Source of the DNA: Proteocatella sp051653405
Lineage (GTDB): Bacteria > Bacillota > Clostridia > Peptostreptococcales > Filifactoraceae
NCBI GenBank assembly: GCA_051653405.1
Contig: JBOFWC010000102.1
Span: 35,836-99,835, forward strand
DNA: 64,000 nt
Reading direction: 5' to 3'
Shown: positions 18,005 to 27,433 of the stretch, piece after piece
Layout of the letters: each line of letters starts with the position of its first letter
Position numbering within the stretch: the stretch's first letter is position 1
Translations under genes and position numbers: made by a program
Notes under the pieces: model-generated
What the model saw: only the letters and a program-made list of their open reading frames with translations
Databases searched by the model: none
What the model was told of the DNA's origin: nothing

Positions 18005-18934
18005 TTAGCCTTTATTTTTTATTTTATTAATCTGTTTTACTTTTGACATAGAATAAATGATTAATCCTATTATAGTAAACAGATAAGGCATCATTTGAAT
18101 AAACTGAACTGGTATATTAAGTACCTGCAAGTTACTTCCAAGTGCATCTGCGGTTCCAAATACAAGCGAAGCTGCAAGCGTTCCAAATGGAGTTCCTCTT
18201 CCAAGTGCCTCAGCTGCTAGAGCGATGAATCCTCTTCCTGCAGTCATATCTCTTGCGAATTTATCCATATATCCCATAGACATATATGCCCCACCCATAG
18301 AAGCAAGGGCCCCACTTATTATAAGCGCTATATACTGGATTTTCTTAACATTTATACCAACACTTTCTGCTGCATGAGGATTTTCTCCTACAACTCTAAG
18401 CTGAAGCCCAAGTGGTGTTTTGTAAAGCACTACCCATACTACAAAAACTAATATAAACGCTAAATAAGTTAATACGTTGTGACCTGAAAGCATTTCTCCA
18501 ATTACTGGAATACTGCTTATTATTGGTATGTTAACTACAGGCATTGTTAAACTTGCAAGTGATGTTGACATTCCCTTATCTTTAGCTACTGAGTAAAGTA
18601 AAAATACAGTTCCACCTGAAGATAAAAGATTTATTGCAATACCTGTAAGAATTATATCAGTTTTTAAATTAAGTGCAAAATATGACATTAAAGCACCCAT
18701 TATAATTCCTGTTAAAAGAGCACACAAAAGTCCTATAAAGGCACTCTGAGTAAATGCACTTCCAATAACTCCCATAAGTGCTGATGAAAGCATTATTCCT
18801 TCAAGCCCTATATTCATAACCCCTGCTCTATCTGTTATAAGTGCTGCAAGTGCTGCTAACAGTATAGGAGTTGTAAGTCTTAGGATGGAGAAAATAAATT
18901 CTGGTGATGCTATTGCTGCTACTAAATTTTCCAT
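18005..18934 (-). CDS. nucleoside ABC transporter permease (NupQ/YufQ-like)
   Basis: 309-residue inner-membrane permease of the branched-chain/BPD_transp_2 type, about nine helices, with ALITDRAGVMNIGLEGIML and AALAEALGRGTPFG (reads IALAAEALGRGTPFGTLAAS). The ATG at 18934 follows GGAGGCAGTATAAT and lies just inside the end of the other permease gene. An upstream extension of 17 codons is open but lacks a ribosome site. Works with the second permease, the ATPase and the BMP lipoprotein. Confidence 0.92.
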   Translation of the reverse strand: MENLVAAIASPEFIFSILRLTTPILLAALAALITDRAGVMNIGLEGIMLSSALMGVIGSAFTQSAFIGLLCALLTGIIMGALMSYFALNLKTDIILTGIAINLLSSGGTVFLLYSVAKDKGMSTSLASLTMPVVNIPIISSIPVIGEMLSGHNVLTYLAFILVFVVWVVLYKTPLGLQLRVVGENPHAAESVGINVKKIQYIALIISGALASMGGAYMSMGYMDKFARDMTAGRGFIALAAEALGRGTPFGTLAASLVFGTADALGSNLQVLNIPVQFIQMMPYLFTIIGLIIYSMSKVKQINKIKNKG

Positions 18935-18935
18935 A

Positions 18936-20030
18936 TTATACTGCCTCCTCCATAAGCTTGTTATTTCTATTTGTATTTTCAACAATCTTTTTATGTTTAT
19001 ATTTATTTAAGAACATTTTCGCTGCTATAAGCAGTATTATTATAGATTGAACTATTGCTACTACCTCTGGTGCAACATCGGTTCTTCTAGCCATTATATC
19101 CGCACCTATTCTAAGATATGCTAGGAAAAATGCTGAAAGCGGAACATATTTAGGATTATTTTTCGAAAGTATCGCAATTATTATACCGTCAAATCCATAC
19201 CCCGGAAGATTTATCCATGAAAATCTTGTGTACATCCCAAGAATCTCTACCGAACCACCCATTCCTGCAAGTGCTCCTCCAACAACCTGAGAAAGTACAA
19301 TTGTAGAACCCACACCAATTCCTGAATATTTTGCAAAGTTTTCATTTTGTCCAACCATTCTTATAGCATATCCCCACTTTGTCTTGTAAAGGAAAAGATA
19401 TGTTAATACTACAAAAACTAGAACAATTATAAGTCCTGCATGGATTCTTGTCTTAGGTACTATAACTGGAAGCTTTGCAGTTTTTTGAAGAAGATGTGTC
19501 GCTGGAAATCCTGCATTTGTATCAAGCATATGATACTGAAGGAAATAACTTCCCAAAAATAGCGCTATATAGTTAAGCATTAGCGATGAAACTACTTCAT
19601 TAGCTCCCCATTTAACTTTTAATACTGCGGGAATACTACATACTATTATTCCAGTAATCATTCCTGCTATTATTGAAAACATAGGGTGAATTCCAAGTGG
19701 AAGCATAAAGTTTACTGCTATATAAGAAGATGCAAGTCCTCCTAAGAAAAATGCCCCCTCTGCCCCCATATTAAACTGATTACATTGAAACATTACACAT
19801 ACTGCAAGCCCTGCAAATGTAAGCGGTATAAATAATTCAACTACATTTCCAAAATTTCTTACAGTTGTAAGTGGCGCTATCAAAAACTGTCTAAGCGCCT
19901 CACCTGGTTGCTTACTTACTAAAGATATCAACAAGAAGGCTACTACGAGTGATATTGCTATTGTAACCAGCACTCTTATTATTTCAAATTTTTGTTCTAT
20001 TTCCTTACTGGTTACAGTTTTATTTTTCAT
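18936..20030 (-). CDS. nucleoside ABC transporter permease (NupP/YufP-like)
   Basis: 364-residue permease, BPD_transp_2 family, with the typical NQFNMGAEGAFFLGG, KWGANEVVSSLMLNYIA and LPGYGFDGIIIAILSKNNP. About nine membrane helices. The gene overlaps the end of the ATPase gene by 11 bases, and its own stop lies 1 base before the next permease start, which indicates strong translational coupling of transporter subunits. Confidence 0.92.
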   Translation of the reverse strand: MKNKTVTSKEIEQKFEIIRVLVTIAISLVVAFLLISLVSKQPGEALRQFLIAPLTTVRNFGNVVELFIPLTFAGLAVCVMFQCNQFNMGAEGAFFLGGLASSYIAVNFMLPLGIHPMFSIIAGMITGIIVCSIPAVLKVKWGANEVVSSLMLNYIALFLGSYFLQYHMLDTNAGFPATHLLQKTAKLPVIVPKTRIHAGLIIVLVFVVLTYLFLYKTKWGYAIRMVGQNENFAKYSGIGVGSTIVLSQVVGGALAGMGGSVEILGMYTRFSWINLPGYGFDGIIIAILSKNNPKYVPLSAFFLAYLRIGADIMARRTDVAPEVVAIVQSIIILLIAAKMFLNKYKHKKIVENTNRNNKLMEEAV

Positions 20031-21576
20031 GAATCAGTCCTCCTACTTCCTCTTTAGACATTTTCTTTATTCCTAACATATATTCTCCTAATTCTTGCTC
20101 TGTAACTTTACTGCTCTCTTCAAAGTAAGCTACTATCTCACCCTCACTCATAACAGCTATACTGTCAGAAAGTTCAAGTATTTCATTTAAATCTGCTGAT
20201 ACTAAAAGTATAGCTTTGCCAGCATCTCTAAGCTGCACTATACGCTTTCTTATAAATTCTATAGCTCCTACGTCAACTCCTCTTGTAGGCTGATTTATAA
20301 TTATAAAATCAGAATCTGAAGAACATTCTCTAGCTACAACAACTTTTTGTATGTTACCTCCAGAAAGCATTCTTATAGGTTGATCTCTACCATCACATTT
20401 TACAAGGTATTGTTTTATAAGGTCATCTGACTCTTTATTTATTTTATTGTAATTAAACATATTATTTTTATTGTATTCTTTTTTGTAGAATCTGTCTGAA
20501 ATAATATTTTCTTCAATAGAAACTTCTGCTGCTATTCCATATGTCATTCTATCCTCAGGTATATGTCCAGTTCCAAGCTCTCTTATCTCTCTTATAGTTT
20601 TTCCTTTTATGTCATTTCCTGAAATTGTTATTGTACCTGATGAATAAACCTCCATACCTGCAATGCTTTCTGCAAACTCTCTTTGTCCATTACCTTCAAT
20701 TCCTGCAATTCCTAGAATTTCACCTTTTCTTATGTCAAGTGATAAATCATTTACCACAGTTTTTGCATAGTTATTTCTTACTTCTAAGTTTCTTACTTTA
20801 AGTACAACCTCTTTAGGTTGTGCTTTTTCCTTGTCTACTTTAAGTATAACATCTCTTCCTACCATAAGACGAGATATATCCGCTTCCGAAAGCTCATCTA
20901 TGTCATATCTTCCCATAGATTTTCCCTGTCTAAGTATCGTTACTCTATCACAAAGCTCTTTAATCTCTTTTAATTTATGAGAAATAAATATTATAGTATG
21001 TCCATTTTCTCTAAGTTTTTTTAGCTGTACAAATAATTCCTCTGTTTCCTGTGGTGTAAGTACTGCTGTAGGTTCATCAAGTATTAGTATCTCAGCTCCT
21101 CTAAGAAGTGCTTTAAGTATCTCTATTTTTTGTTTTATTCCAACTGGAAGATCTTGAACCTTTGCCTTAGGATCTACTATAAGATTATATTTTTTTGAAG
21201 CTTCTTCACACATCTGGAAAGCTTTGTTATAATCTATAATCCCCATTTTTTTAGGCTCTATACCCATTATAATATTTTCAGCTACTGTAAGTGATGGTGC
21301 TAACATAAAGTGCTGATGAACCATACCTATTCCATGCTTAATCGCACTCATAGGATTATCGATTTTTATTTCGTTTCCATTTAAAAATATCTTTCCAGAG
21401 TCAGGAGTTTCAACTCCAAAAAGCATTTTCATAAGTGTAGATTTTCCTGCACCATTTTCTCCAACCAGGGCATGTATCTCTCCCTTTTTTAAATAAAAGT
21501 CTACGTCCTTATTGGCCATAAAACCATTTCCATAAACTTTTGTAATCTTTTCCATAGCCAGAATATATTCTGCCAT
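20020..21576 (-). CDS. nucleoside ABC transporter ATP-binding protein (NupO/YufO-like)
   Basis: 518 residues with two ABC domains in tandem, like the ribose/nucleoside importers. The first has Walker A GENGAGKSTL near 40 and LILDEPTAVLTPQE. The second has the degenerate P-loop GIEGNGQREF, the signature LSGGNIQKVV and FIIINQPTRGVDVGA. Energises uptake through the two permeases encoded downstream. Starts 12 bases after the lacI-type regulator gene. Confidence 0.94.
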   Translation of the reverse strand: MAEYILAMEKITKVYGNGFMANKDVDFYLKKGEIHALVGENGAGKSTLMKMLFGVETPDSGKIFLNGNEIKIDNPMSAIKHGIGMVHQHFMLAPSLTVAENIIMGIEPKKMGIIDYNKAFQMCEEASKKYNLIVDPKAKVQDLPVGIKQKIEILKALLRGAEILILDEPTAVLTPQETEELFVQLKKLRENGHTIIFISHKLKEIKELCDRVTILRQGKSMGRYDIDELSEADISRLMVGRDVILKVDKEKAQPKEVVLKVRNLEVRNNYAKTVVNDLSLDIRKGEILGIAGIEGNGQREFAESIAGMEVYSSGTITISGNDIKGKTIREIRELGTGHIPEDRMTYGIAAEVSIEENIISDRFYKKEYNKNNMFNYNKINKESDDLIKQYLVKCDGRDQPIRMLSGGNIQKVVVARECSSDSDFIIINQPTRGVDVGAIEFIRKRIVQLRDAGKAILLVSADLNEILELSDSIAVMSEGEIVAYFEESSKVTEQELGEYMLGIKKMSKEEVGGLIHEK

Positions 21577-21587
21577 TGTTATCCTCC

Positions 21588-22607
21588 TTAAATAAAATAC
21601 CTGTCTCTCACGGTTTCCCTTTTAATAAGCTGCGGTTCTATAAGAACTATATTCTCGTCCATAAACTCACCTTCTATTTTTGAAATCAACATCTTAGTGA
21701 CTTTATTTGCGATTTCATATATCTTCTGTTCTACAGTAGTAAGTGGAGGATCCATAAGCTCACTGATATATATATTGTCATATCCCATTATTGCTACATC
21801 ATCCGGAACCGATATTGAATTCTTCTTCATTACTCTTAGTGCGCCTATAGCAAGAAGATCACAAGTTGCAAAAACTGCATCAAATTTTACATTTTTATTG
21901 ATTAAGCCTCTCATAAGATCTTCTCCCGATTCAAGAGAATATCTTCCATACATAACTAGACTTTCATCTATCTCAATATTGCTTTCTAAAAGAGCTTTTT
22001 TGTAACCTTCATATCTAAAAGCTGTATTACTAAGTTCCTTATCTCCACCTAAAAAAGCTATTCTTCTGTGTCCGTTTTCGATTAGATACCTTACCCCTCT
22101 ATAAGCGCCTTTTGTATTGTCACTACCAACAAATATATCACAGTCAAGCCCCTGTATTTGTCTGTCTACAACTGCAAAAGGATGATCATAATCGCTTAAA
22201 AGCTGATTGAGCTTCGGATTCGTAGTACTACTAGGCGCTAAAATTATTCCATCAACTCGCTTTTCGATAAAATCACATAGGTAATACTCTTCCTTTTTAG
22301 CATCTTCATCTGAATTGCATAAAAACACCGTGTACCCTTTTGAAAAAGCAAAGTCTTCAATCCCTCTTACAAGCTTTGGGAAAAAAGGATTATTAATATC
22401 TGGTATTATTAGCCCTATTGTCTTAGATTTTGAAGTTACTATACTTCTTGCAAGTTGATTTGGTTTATAACCAACCTCTTCTATTATTTTTTTGATTTTT
22501 CCCCTTACTTCATCGCCTACCCCATATGGCTTATCATTTATAACCCTTGATACTGTACCTTTTGAAACTCCTGCCATTTTTGCAATATCATTAATTGTTA
22601 TCTTCAT
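21588..22607 (-). CDS. LacI-family transcriptional regulator of the nucleoside operon
   Basis: 339 residues. N-terminal LacI helix-turn-helix with hinge (TINDIAKMAGVSKGTVSRVINDKPYG begins at residue 3) and a periplasmic-binding-protein-like effector domain (IGLIIPDINNPFFPKLVRGIED, DAVFATCDLLAIGALR, PPLTTVEQ). Probably a repressor released by ribose or a nucleoside, in the manner of RbsR. It lies inside the operon between ribokinase and the transporter. The operator is probably upstream of the ribokinase gene. Confidence 0.93.
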   Translation of the reverse strand: MKITINDIAKMAGVSKGTVSRVINDKPYGVGDEVRGKIKKIIEEVGYKPNQLARSIVTSKSKTIGLIIPDINNPFFPKLVRGIEDFAFSKGYTVFLCNSDEDAKKEEYYLCDFIEKRVDGIILAPSSTTNPKLNQLLSDYDHPFAVVDRQIQGLDCDIFVGSDNTKGAYRGVRYLIENGHRRIAFLGGDKELSNTAFRYEGYKKALLESNIEIDESLVMYGRYSLESGEDLMRGLINKNVKFDAVFATCDLLAIGALRVMKKNSISVPDDVAIMGYDNIYISELMDPPLTTVEQKIYEIANKVTKMLISKIEGEFMDENIVLIEPQLIKRETVRDRYFI

Positions 22608-22647
22608 AACGTCCCCCTAAGAGTTAATAGTTATAATGCTCAAAATA

Positions 22648-23541
22648 TTAGCTTAAATTACTTAATTTGTCTAAAACTTCTGGTTCATAAGGAATGGAAT
22701 TTGCTGCCCCTTTTTTTGATACTGATATTGACGCCGCCATGCTTGCTATTTTCAAAGCATCTTCAATACCTTGATTCTTGCTTATACTAGATATAAAGTA
22801 TCCCATAAAAGTATCCCCTGCCGCAGTTGTGTCCACAACATTTGTCTTGTAAATATTTTGCGAATAAGATTTATCTCCATCTTTATATATAGAGCCTTTT
22901 TCTCCCAGTGTCAATACTATTTTTAAATTACTAAAACGTTTTAGCAATTTAGAAACAATTTCATCCGGATTTTCTTCCCCAGATATTATTGCACCTTCTA
23001 TCTCATTTAATATAATCCACTCGATTTTGTTTAAATCTAATTTTGATAAACTTTCATCTATAGGAGATGGATTAAGCGCTATTCTCATCTGCTTTTTAAA
23101 TGCTTCATCTATTATATATTCAAGACATGATATTTCATTTTGAAGAATAAGTATGTCTCCTGATTCAAATTCAGATAATACCATATCTACATATTTTTCA
23201 TCTATTTTATGATTTGCTCCGCTAAACAAAAGTATGCAATTTTGACCTTCTTTGTTTACTTGTATTATCGCATGCCCTGTTTCTGATTCTATCACTTTTA
23301 ATAAAGATGTATCTACATTTTTTTGATCAAGTATTTCTTTTAGGAATATCCCTTCTTTTCCAATCATACCTGCATGATAAATATTGCTTCCTGCATTTGC
23401 AACCGCTATAGACTGATTAAGGCCCTTGCCGCCTGCAAAAATCTGCATAGTTTTTGATGATATAGTTTCCCCTGGTTTTACAAAATCTTCCACTTCATAA
23501 ACTTTGTCAATATTTAATGAACCAAAGTTTAATATTTTCAT
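22648..23541 (-). CDS. rbsK: ribokinase, first gene of the nucleoside operon
   Basis: 297-residue PfkB-family sugar kinase: N-terminal GSLNIDKVYEV, FAGGKGLNQSIAVANAG near 35-50, and the C-terminal anion hole motif VDTTAAGDTFMGYF with catalytic Asp near 245. Most consistent with ribokinase, which phosphorylates ribose released by the hydrolases downstream in the operon. Upstream, at about 23560-23582, the sequence CCGATTAGGCCGAAT contains a repeated CCGA(A/T)T that could be part of the LacI-family operator (weak). Confidence 0.85.
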   Translation of the reverse strand: MKILNFGSLNIDKVYEVEDFVKPGETISSKTMQIFAGGKGLNQSIAVANAGSNIYHAGMIGKEGIFLKEILDQKNVDTSLLKVIESETGHAIIQVNKEGQNCILLFSGANHKIDEKYVDMVLSEFESGDILILQNEISCLEYIIDEAFKKQMRIALNPSPIDESLSKLDLNKIEWIILNEIEGAIISGEENPDEIVSKLLKRFSNLKIVLTLGEKGSIYKDGDKSYSQNIYKTNVVDTTAAGDTFMGYFISSISKNQGIEDALKIASMAASISVSKKGAANSIPYEPEVLDKLSNLS

Positions 23542-23752
23542 TTAATCACCTCTCCAGTTTTTTGTCCGATTAGGCCGAATATAATATATTCACTTAGCCA
23601 TTATCAATTATACAAAATAATAGCTGAAAAAACAATAAATTTTTTGCAAACATTTTCCTTATATTTATTTTTGAATTATTTGCACAAAATTATAAACTAA
23701 AGTATAATTATTGCTATAAGCTTTATAAAAATAAATGTTAGAGGTATTATTA

Positions 23753-24910
23753 ATGGAAAATAAAGATAATAAAGAACTACTTTTGGATATAATGGAAAAA
23801 ACTATAGCTTCACTTGAGCTTAATAAAGATTCAGTAATATCTCTTATAGAAAACATGGAATCTGAGCATGAAAAGAAAAAAAGAGAACTCATGGATATAA
23901 AACGTCGCATTCCTACTTTCTTAGATGAGGTTAAACGTTTAGCTCATAGAGACTCTCTTTTGAGACAAAAACTTGCCCTTGCATCTGATGATTTCTCTGA
24001 AACGGGTCACGAACATTTAAAAACAATTTATGATGAAGCTAATAAGGCTCATTATGAGCTTTTAAAAGCTGAGGAGGAGGAAGAAAATTTAATAAGAAGA
24101 CGAAATAACCTAGAGCTTGAGCTTAAAAATAGTGAATTCTATATAAACCAAGCAGAACAAATGGCTCAACAGCTTATTGTATCCCTTTCTTATCTTCAAA
24201 CAGGTGTCAAGCATCTTAATGTATCTGATGCTGAAGATGAAACTAGCCCTGTAACCGCAGTTTCTGACCAATATGTTTCTTTTCTAAAATCTATAGAAAA
24301 TGAAAAGCTTCATATCGCAAGAGATTTACACGATGGTCCTGCTCAGCAAATCGCAAGCGCTCAAATGAGAGTAGATTTTTGTAAAACTATTATTAGACAC
24401 GATCTTGAAAAGGGACTTACTATCCTTGATCAATTAAAATCAGATTTATCTTCAACATTGACAGAAGTAAGAAATATATTATTTAATCTTACTCCTGCTC
24501 CACTTGAAAAAATGGGATTGAGGGGTTCTATTGATAATCTTTTAAATACAATTCTCGATTCTTCAACTACAAACTTCTCTTTTGAATATGATATAAGTCA
24601 AAATCTAGAATCAACCCTTGAAACTACAATATATCGTATAGTTCAAGAGTTGATTAATAATATAAAAAAACATTCTCAAGCTTCTAATGTAACTCTTAAG
24701 ATTTCTTCATCTGACACGAGAATATATATGTATGTATATGACGATGGCGTCGGTTTTGAAGTACCTGATGATTTAAATAGTTTTATAAATAAACAAAAAT
24801 CATTTGGCCTCTCTAATATATTAAATAGAATTAATGATTTAGATGGAAAAATATTAGTAGATAGCAATAAGATAAATGGTACTACTTTTAAAATACAATT
24901 GCCTGTATAA
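23753..24910 (+). CDS. DegS-like sensor histidine kinase
   Basis: About 385 residues, no membrane helix. A long coiled coil (about 30-150) is followed by a HisKA_3 dimerisation domain with ARDLHDGPAQQ (phospho-His near 190) and an NarL-type HATPase_c with VQELINNIKKHSQAS and DDGVGFEV. Cytosolic sensor partner of the following LuxR-type regulator. I start at ATG 23753, preceded by AGAGGT; an ATG 18 bases earlier has no ribosome site. Ligand unknown. Confidence 0.9.
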   Translation: MENKDNKELLLDIMEKTIASLELNKDSVISLIENMESEHEKKKRELMDIKRRIPTFLDEVKRLAHRDSLLRQKLALASDDFSETGHEHLKTIYDEANKAHYELLKAEEEEENLIRRRNNLELELKNSEFYINQAEQMAQQLIVSLSYLQTGVKHLNVSDAEDETSPVTAVSDQYVSFLKSIENEKLHIARDLHDGPAQQIASAQMRVDFCKTIIRHDLEKGLTILDQLKSDLSSTLTEVRNILFNLTPAPLEKMGLRGSIDNLLNTILDSSTTNFSFEYDISQNLESTLETTIYRIVQELINNIKKHSQASNVTLKISSSDTRIYMYVYDDGVGFEVPDDLNSFINKQKSFGLSNILNRINDLDGKILVDSNKINGTTFKIQLPV

Positions 24911-24920
24911 AGGAGGACTT

Positions 24921-25583
24921 ATGTTGTCAAACATTAAAATAATAATCGTTGACGATCATCCCCTGATAAAGGAAGGTCTGAAACAAATATTATCTTTTTA
25001 CCCTGATATAAAAATAGTAAAAGAAGGTTCTGACGGTAATGAAGCCATAAAATTAGTAAATGAAAATCCCTGTGATATACTTTTACTAGATATAAATATG
25101 CCTAATTTAGATGGAATATGTGCTTTAAAAAATATTCGAAAAACTCATCCCCAAATAAAAATTATACTTTTAACCGTGGAAAATGATTTTTATACCTTAA
25201 AAGAAGCTATAGATTTAAAAGTAAATGGTTATGTATTAAAAGAATCTGCAGGAACAAATTTAATTGATGCCATAAGACATGTATACTCTGGCGGAAATTA
25301 CATAGATCAGGCTTTAACCAAACATCTATTTAGTATAGTAAATGAGTCCGTAAGCTTAAATTTCCCAAAACAAAATTCTGAAAATGATGCTTTTAAAGAC
25401 CTTACAGACAGAGAAAAAGAAATTCTAAAGTTTATATCTCAAGGTCTTAGCAATAAAGAAATTGCCCAAAAGCTTTATTTATCTGATAAAACTATACGTA
25501 ATACAATAACTTCAATATTCAAAAAAATAAAAGTAAAAGATAGAGTACAAGCTACAATATATGCAATAAATAATAACATATAA
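24921..25583 (+). CDS. DegU/NarL-family response regulator
   Basis: 220 residues: receiver (VDDHPLIKEGLKQ, phospho-Asp in LLLDINMPNLDG, KESAG) and LuxR-type HTH (LTDREKEILKFISQGLSNKEIAQKLYLSDKTIRN). It starts 10 bases after the kinase with AGGAGG in front, so the two are co-translated. The frame is open further upstream, but the ATG at 24921 has the ribosome site. Target genes are not evident; it may act on motility or exoenzyme genes as DegU does (inference). Confidence 0.92.
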   Translation: MLSNIKIIIVDDHPLIKEGLKQILSFYPDIKIVKEGSDGNEAIKLVNENPCDILLLDINMPNLDGICALKNIRKTHPQIKIILLTVENDFYTLKEAIDLKVNGYVLKESAGTNLIDAIRHVYSGGNYIDQALTKHLFSIVNESVSLNFPKQNSENDAFKDLTDREKEILKFISQGLSNKEIAQKLYLSDKTIRNTITSIFKKIKVKDRVQATIYAINNNI

Positions 25584-25593
25584 GTATAAAAAA

Positions 25594-25620
25594 AGGTTAT
25601 CGTAGAATTTACGATAGCCT
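25594..25620. terminator. bidirectional terminator
   Basis: Stem AGGTTATCGTA / TACGATAGCCT (one wobble) lies between the convergent response regulator and HD-GYP genes. On the minus strand it is followed by TTTTTTT, so it strongly ends the HD-GYP transcript; on the plus strand the U-tract is weak. Confidence 0.8.
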
Positions 25621-25628
25621 CATTTATA

Positions 25629-26285
25629 TTAATTAATAGATTTTGAAGGTTTGTATTTAACTACATTAACAAATGTATCTACTATTTTAGGATCAAATTG
25701 AGTCCCTTTACAGCCTATAATCTCAATCATTGCATCTTTAAAGTCTACTGCTCCATGATATGGTCTTTCATTTGTCATAGCATCAAATGCATCTACAACA
25801 CTTATAATTCTTGCCATTATTGGAATTTCATTTTTCCTTAATGATAGTGGATATCCTCTACCATCCCATCTCTCATGATGAGTATATACCGCTTCCGCTA
25901 TATTTTTAAGTCCATTGGACGCCATAACAATTTTATAGCCACTTTCTGAATGTGTTTTTATAACATTGAATTCATCATCTGTTAATCTTGATGGTTTTCT
26001 CAAGATTTCATCAGGAATAGTTATTTTCCCTATATCATGAAGCCTTGTCGCTAAATCAAGTTCACAAAGTTCGCTTATTGAAAGTCCCATTGAACTTCCA
26101 ATAAGAATAGCATTATCTCTCATTCTTATAGTATGTTCCATAGTTTCCGAATTTTGAATTTCTAAAAGTTTTAGAAGAGATTCTATAGATTCATTTGATC
26201 TTTCGTAATTATTTAAGAAACGTTTTCTTGCATTATAATCTTTTTCATTTCTTATTATAGAGTATACACTCACTCCCTCAGCCAT
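25629..26285 (-). CDS. HD-GYP domain protein, putative cyclic-di-GMP phosphodiesterase
   Basis: About 218 residues. HD-GYP motifs: LATRLHDIGKITIPDEIL, EAVYTHHERWDGRGYP, ARIISVVDAFDAMT. No sensory domain apart from about 50 N-terminal residues. It probably hydrolyses c-di-GMP. I start at ATG 26285, which follows AGGAGGGGAAG; an open frame begins 24 bases earlier but would place the ribosome site inside the gene. Confidence 0.88.
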   Translation of the reverse strand: MAEGVSVYSIIRNEKDYNARKRFLNNYERSNESIESLLKLLEIQNSETMEHTIRMRDNAILIGSSMGLSISELCELDLATRLHDIGKITIPDEILRKPSRLTDDEFNVIKTHSESGYKIVMASNGLKNIAEAVYTHHERWDGRGYPLSLRKNEIPIMARIISVVDAFDAMTNERPYHGAVDFKDAMIEIIGCKGTQFDPKIVDTFVNVVKYKPSKSIN

Positions 26286-26421
26286 CTTCCCCTCCTGATT
26301 AACCATCATATAATTAAATTATAGATATTTTTAATGTACTTTGTCCATAATACAATAATCCCTACCCCTAGGTATTATTGTCCTTTTTTTGAAATATATC
26401 CTTCTTTCAAGCTGATTTAAG

Positions 26422-27321
26422 CTAAATAAATTGCATTTTTTCATTCAAAACTATATCCATAAACATTTTTGCAGCTGATGATAAAGATACATTTTTCCAA
26501 TAACACAGTCCTAATGCTCTTTTAGGAATAGCTTTTTCGAGGTCTACTTCATACAAAAATCCTTCATTAATATATTTTTGTGAAAATTCTTTTATTACAC
26601 AAGCAATCCCTAAATTAATTTTTGCAAATTCTAATATTAAATCATGAGAGCCCAGTTCTATTCCCGATTTAAGTTTTATTCCATTTTTTTGAAAAAAATC
26701 ATCTACATACATTCTTGAATTTGAATTATCCTCTAGTAAAATAAGATCATGTTCGATAAGTTCTTCTAGTTTGATCTTCCTATTTTTTAGTATTTCATAT
26801 TTTTTCCCAAAAACAAAAATATCCTGTATATCTATACACTTTTTCACTTCAATATGGGAATCTTCTATTGGAAGATTGCATAGTGCAATATCAATCTCTC
26901 CCGTTTTTAATAGCCGGCAAAGTTCAAAAGTAGTTCTATTTATTATCTTCAAATTTATATTTGGAAATTTATTATGAAACATTTCCAAATATGGTAGCAA
27001 AAAATATTTGGAATTTGTGTCTCCGGCTCCAATTTTAAGTTCTCCGCTAATTAAATTTCGGCACTCTGAAAGTTTTCGTTCTCCTGAATCTATAAGATTC
27101 ATAGCAGATGAAATATATTCTTCCAAAAGTTTTCCCTCATTTGTAAGCACTCCCCCCTTTGGTATCCTTGTAAAAAGTCTTACATCAAGTTCCTTTTCTA
27201 ACTGCATAATTGCCATGCTTACAGCAGGCTGTGTCATATAAAGTTCACTTGCAGCCTTTGAAAAACTCTTAACTTTTGAAACCATAAAAAATATTTTATA
27301 TAAATCCAATCTAGATACCAT
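26422..27321 (-). CDS. LysR-family transcriptional regulator
   Basis: 299 residues: N-terminal winged helix (FFMVSKVKSFSKAASELYMTQPAVSMAIMQLEKEL, only quoted in part) and a LysR substrate-binding domain. Divergent from the CofE-like gene with a 112-base, very AT-rich gap that contains repeated ACTTATAT and near-palindromic ATATAT segments, so it probably regulates that neighbour. Closest in feel to the CysL/CbbR-type regulators; effector unknown. Confidence 0.9.
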   Translation of the reverse strand: MVSRLDLYKIFFMVSKVKSFSKAASELYMTQPAVSMAIMQLEKELDVRLFTRIPKGGVLTNEGKLLEEYISSAMNLIDSGERKLSECRNLISGELKIGAGDTNSKYFLLPYLEMFHNKFPNINLKIINRTTFELCRLLKTGEIDIALCNLPIEDSHIEVKKCIDIQDIFVFGKKYEILKNRKIKLEELIEHDLILLEDNSNSRMYVDDFFQKNGIKLKSGIELGSHDLILEFAKINLGIACVIKEFSQKYINEGFLYEVDLEKAIPKRALGLCYWKNVSLSSAAKMFMDIVLNEKMQFI

Positions 27322-27433
27322 ATAAACCTCACTTATATCATATATATTATATATTTATTTTACTTATATTACATCTTCATTATATACTATAAATATAATC
27401 TGTAAATAAAATATATTTTAAGGAGATTGTTAA

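Noticed and set aside
23665..23910. Open frame on the minus strand across the DegS-like start region
   Set aside because: Antisense to the kinase start, Ser/Phe-rich, no ribosome site.
27322..27433. Specific LysR operator (T-N11-A) in the gap before the CofE-like gene
   Set aside because: The gap is almost wholly A and T, so such motifs arise by chance; no unique site could be chosen.
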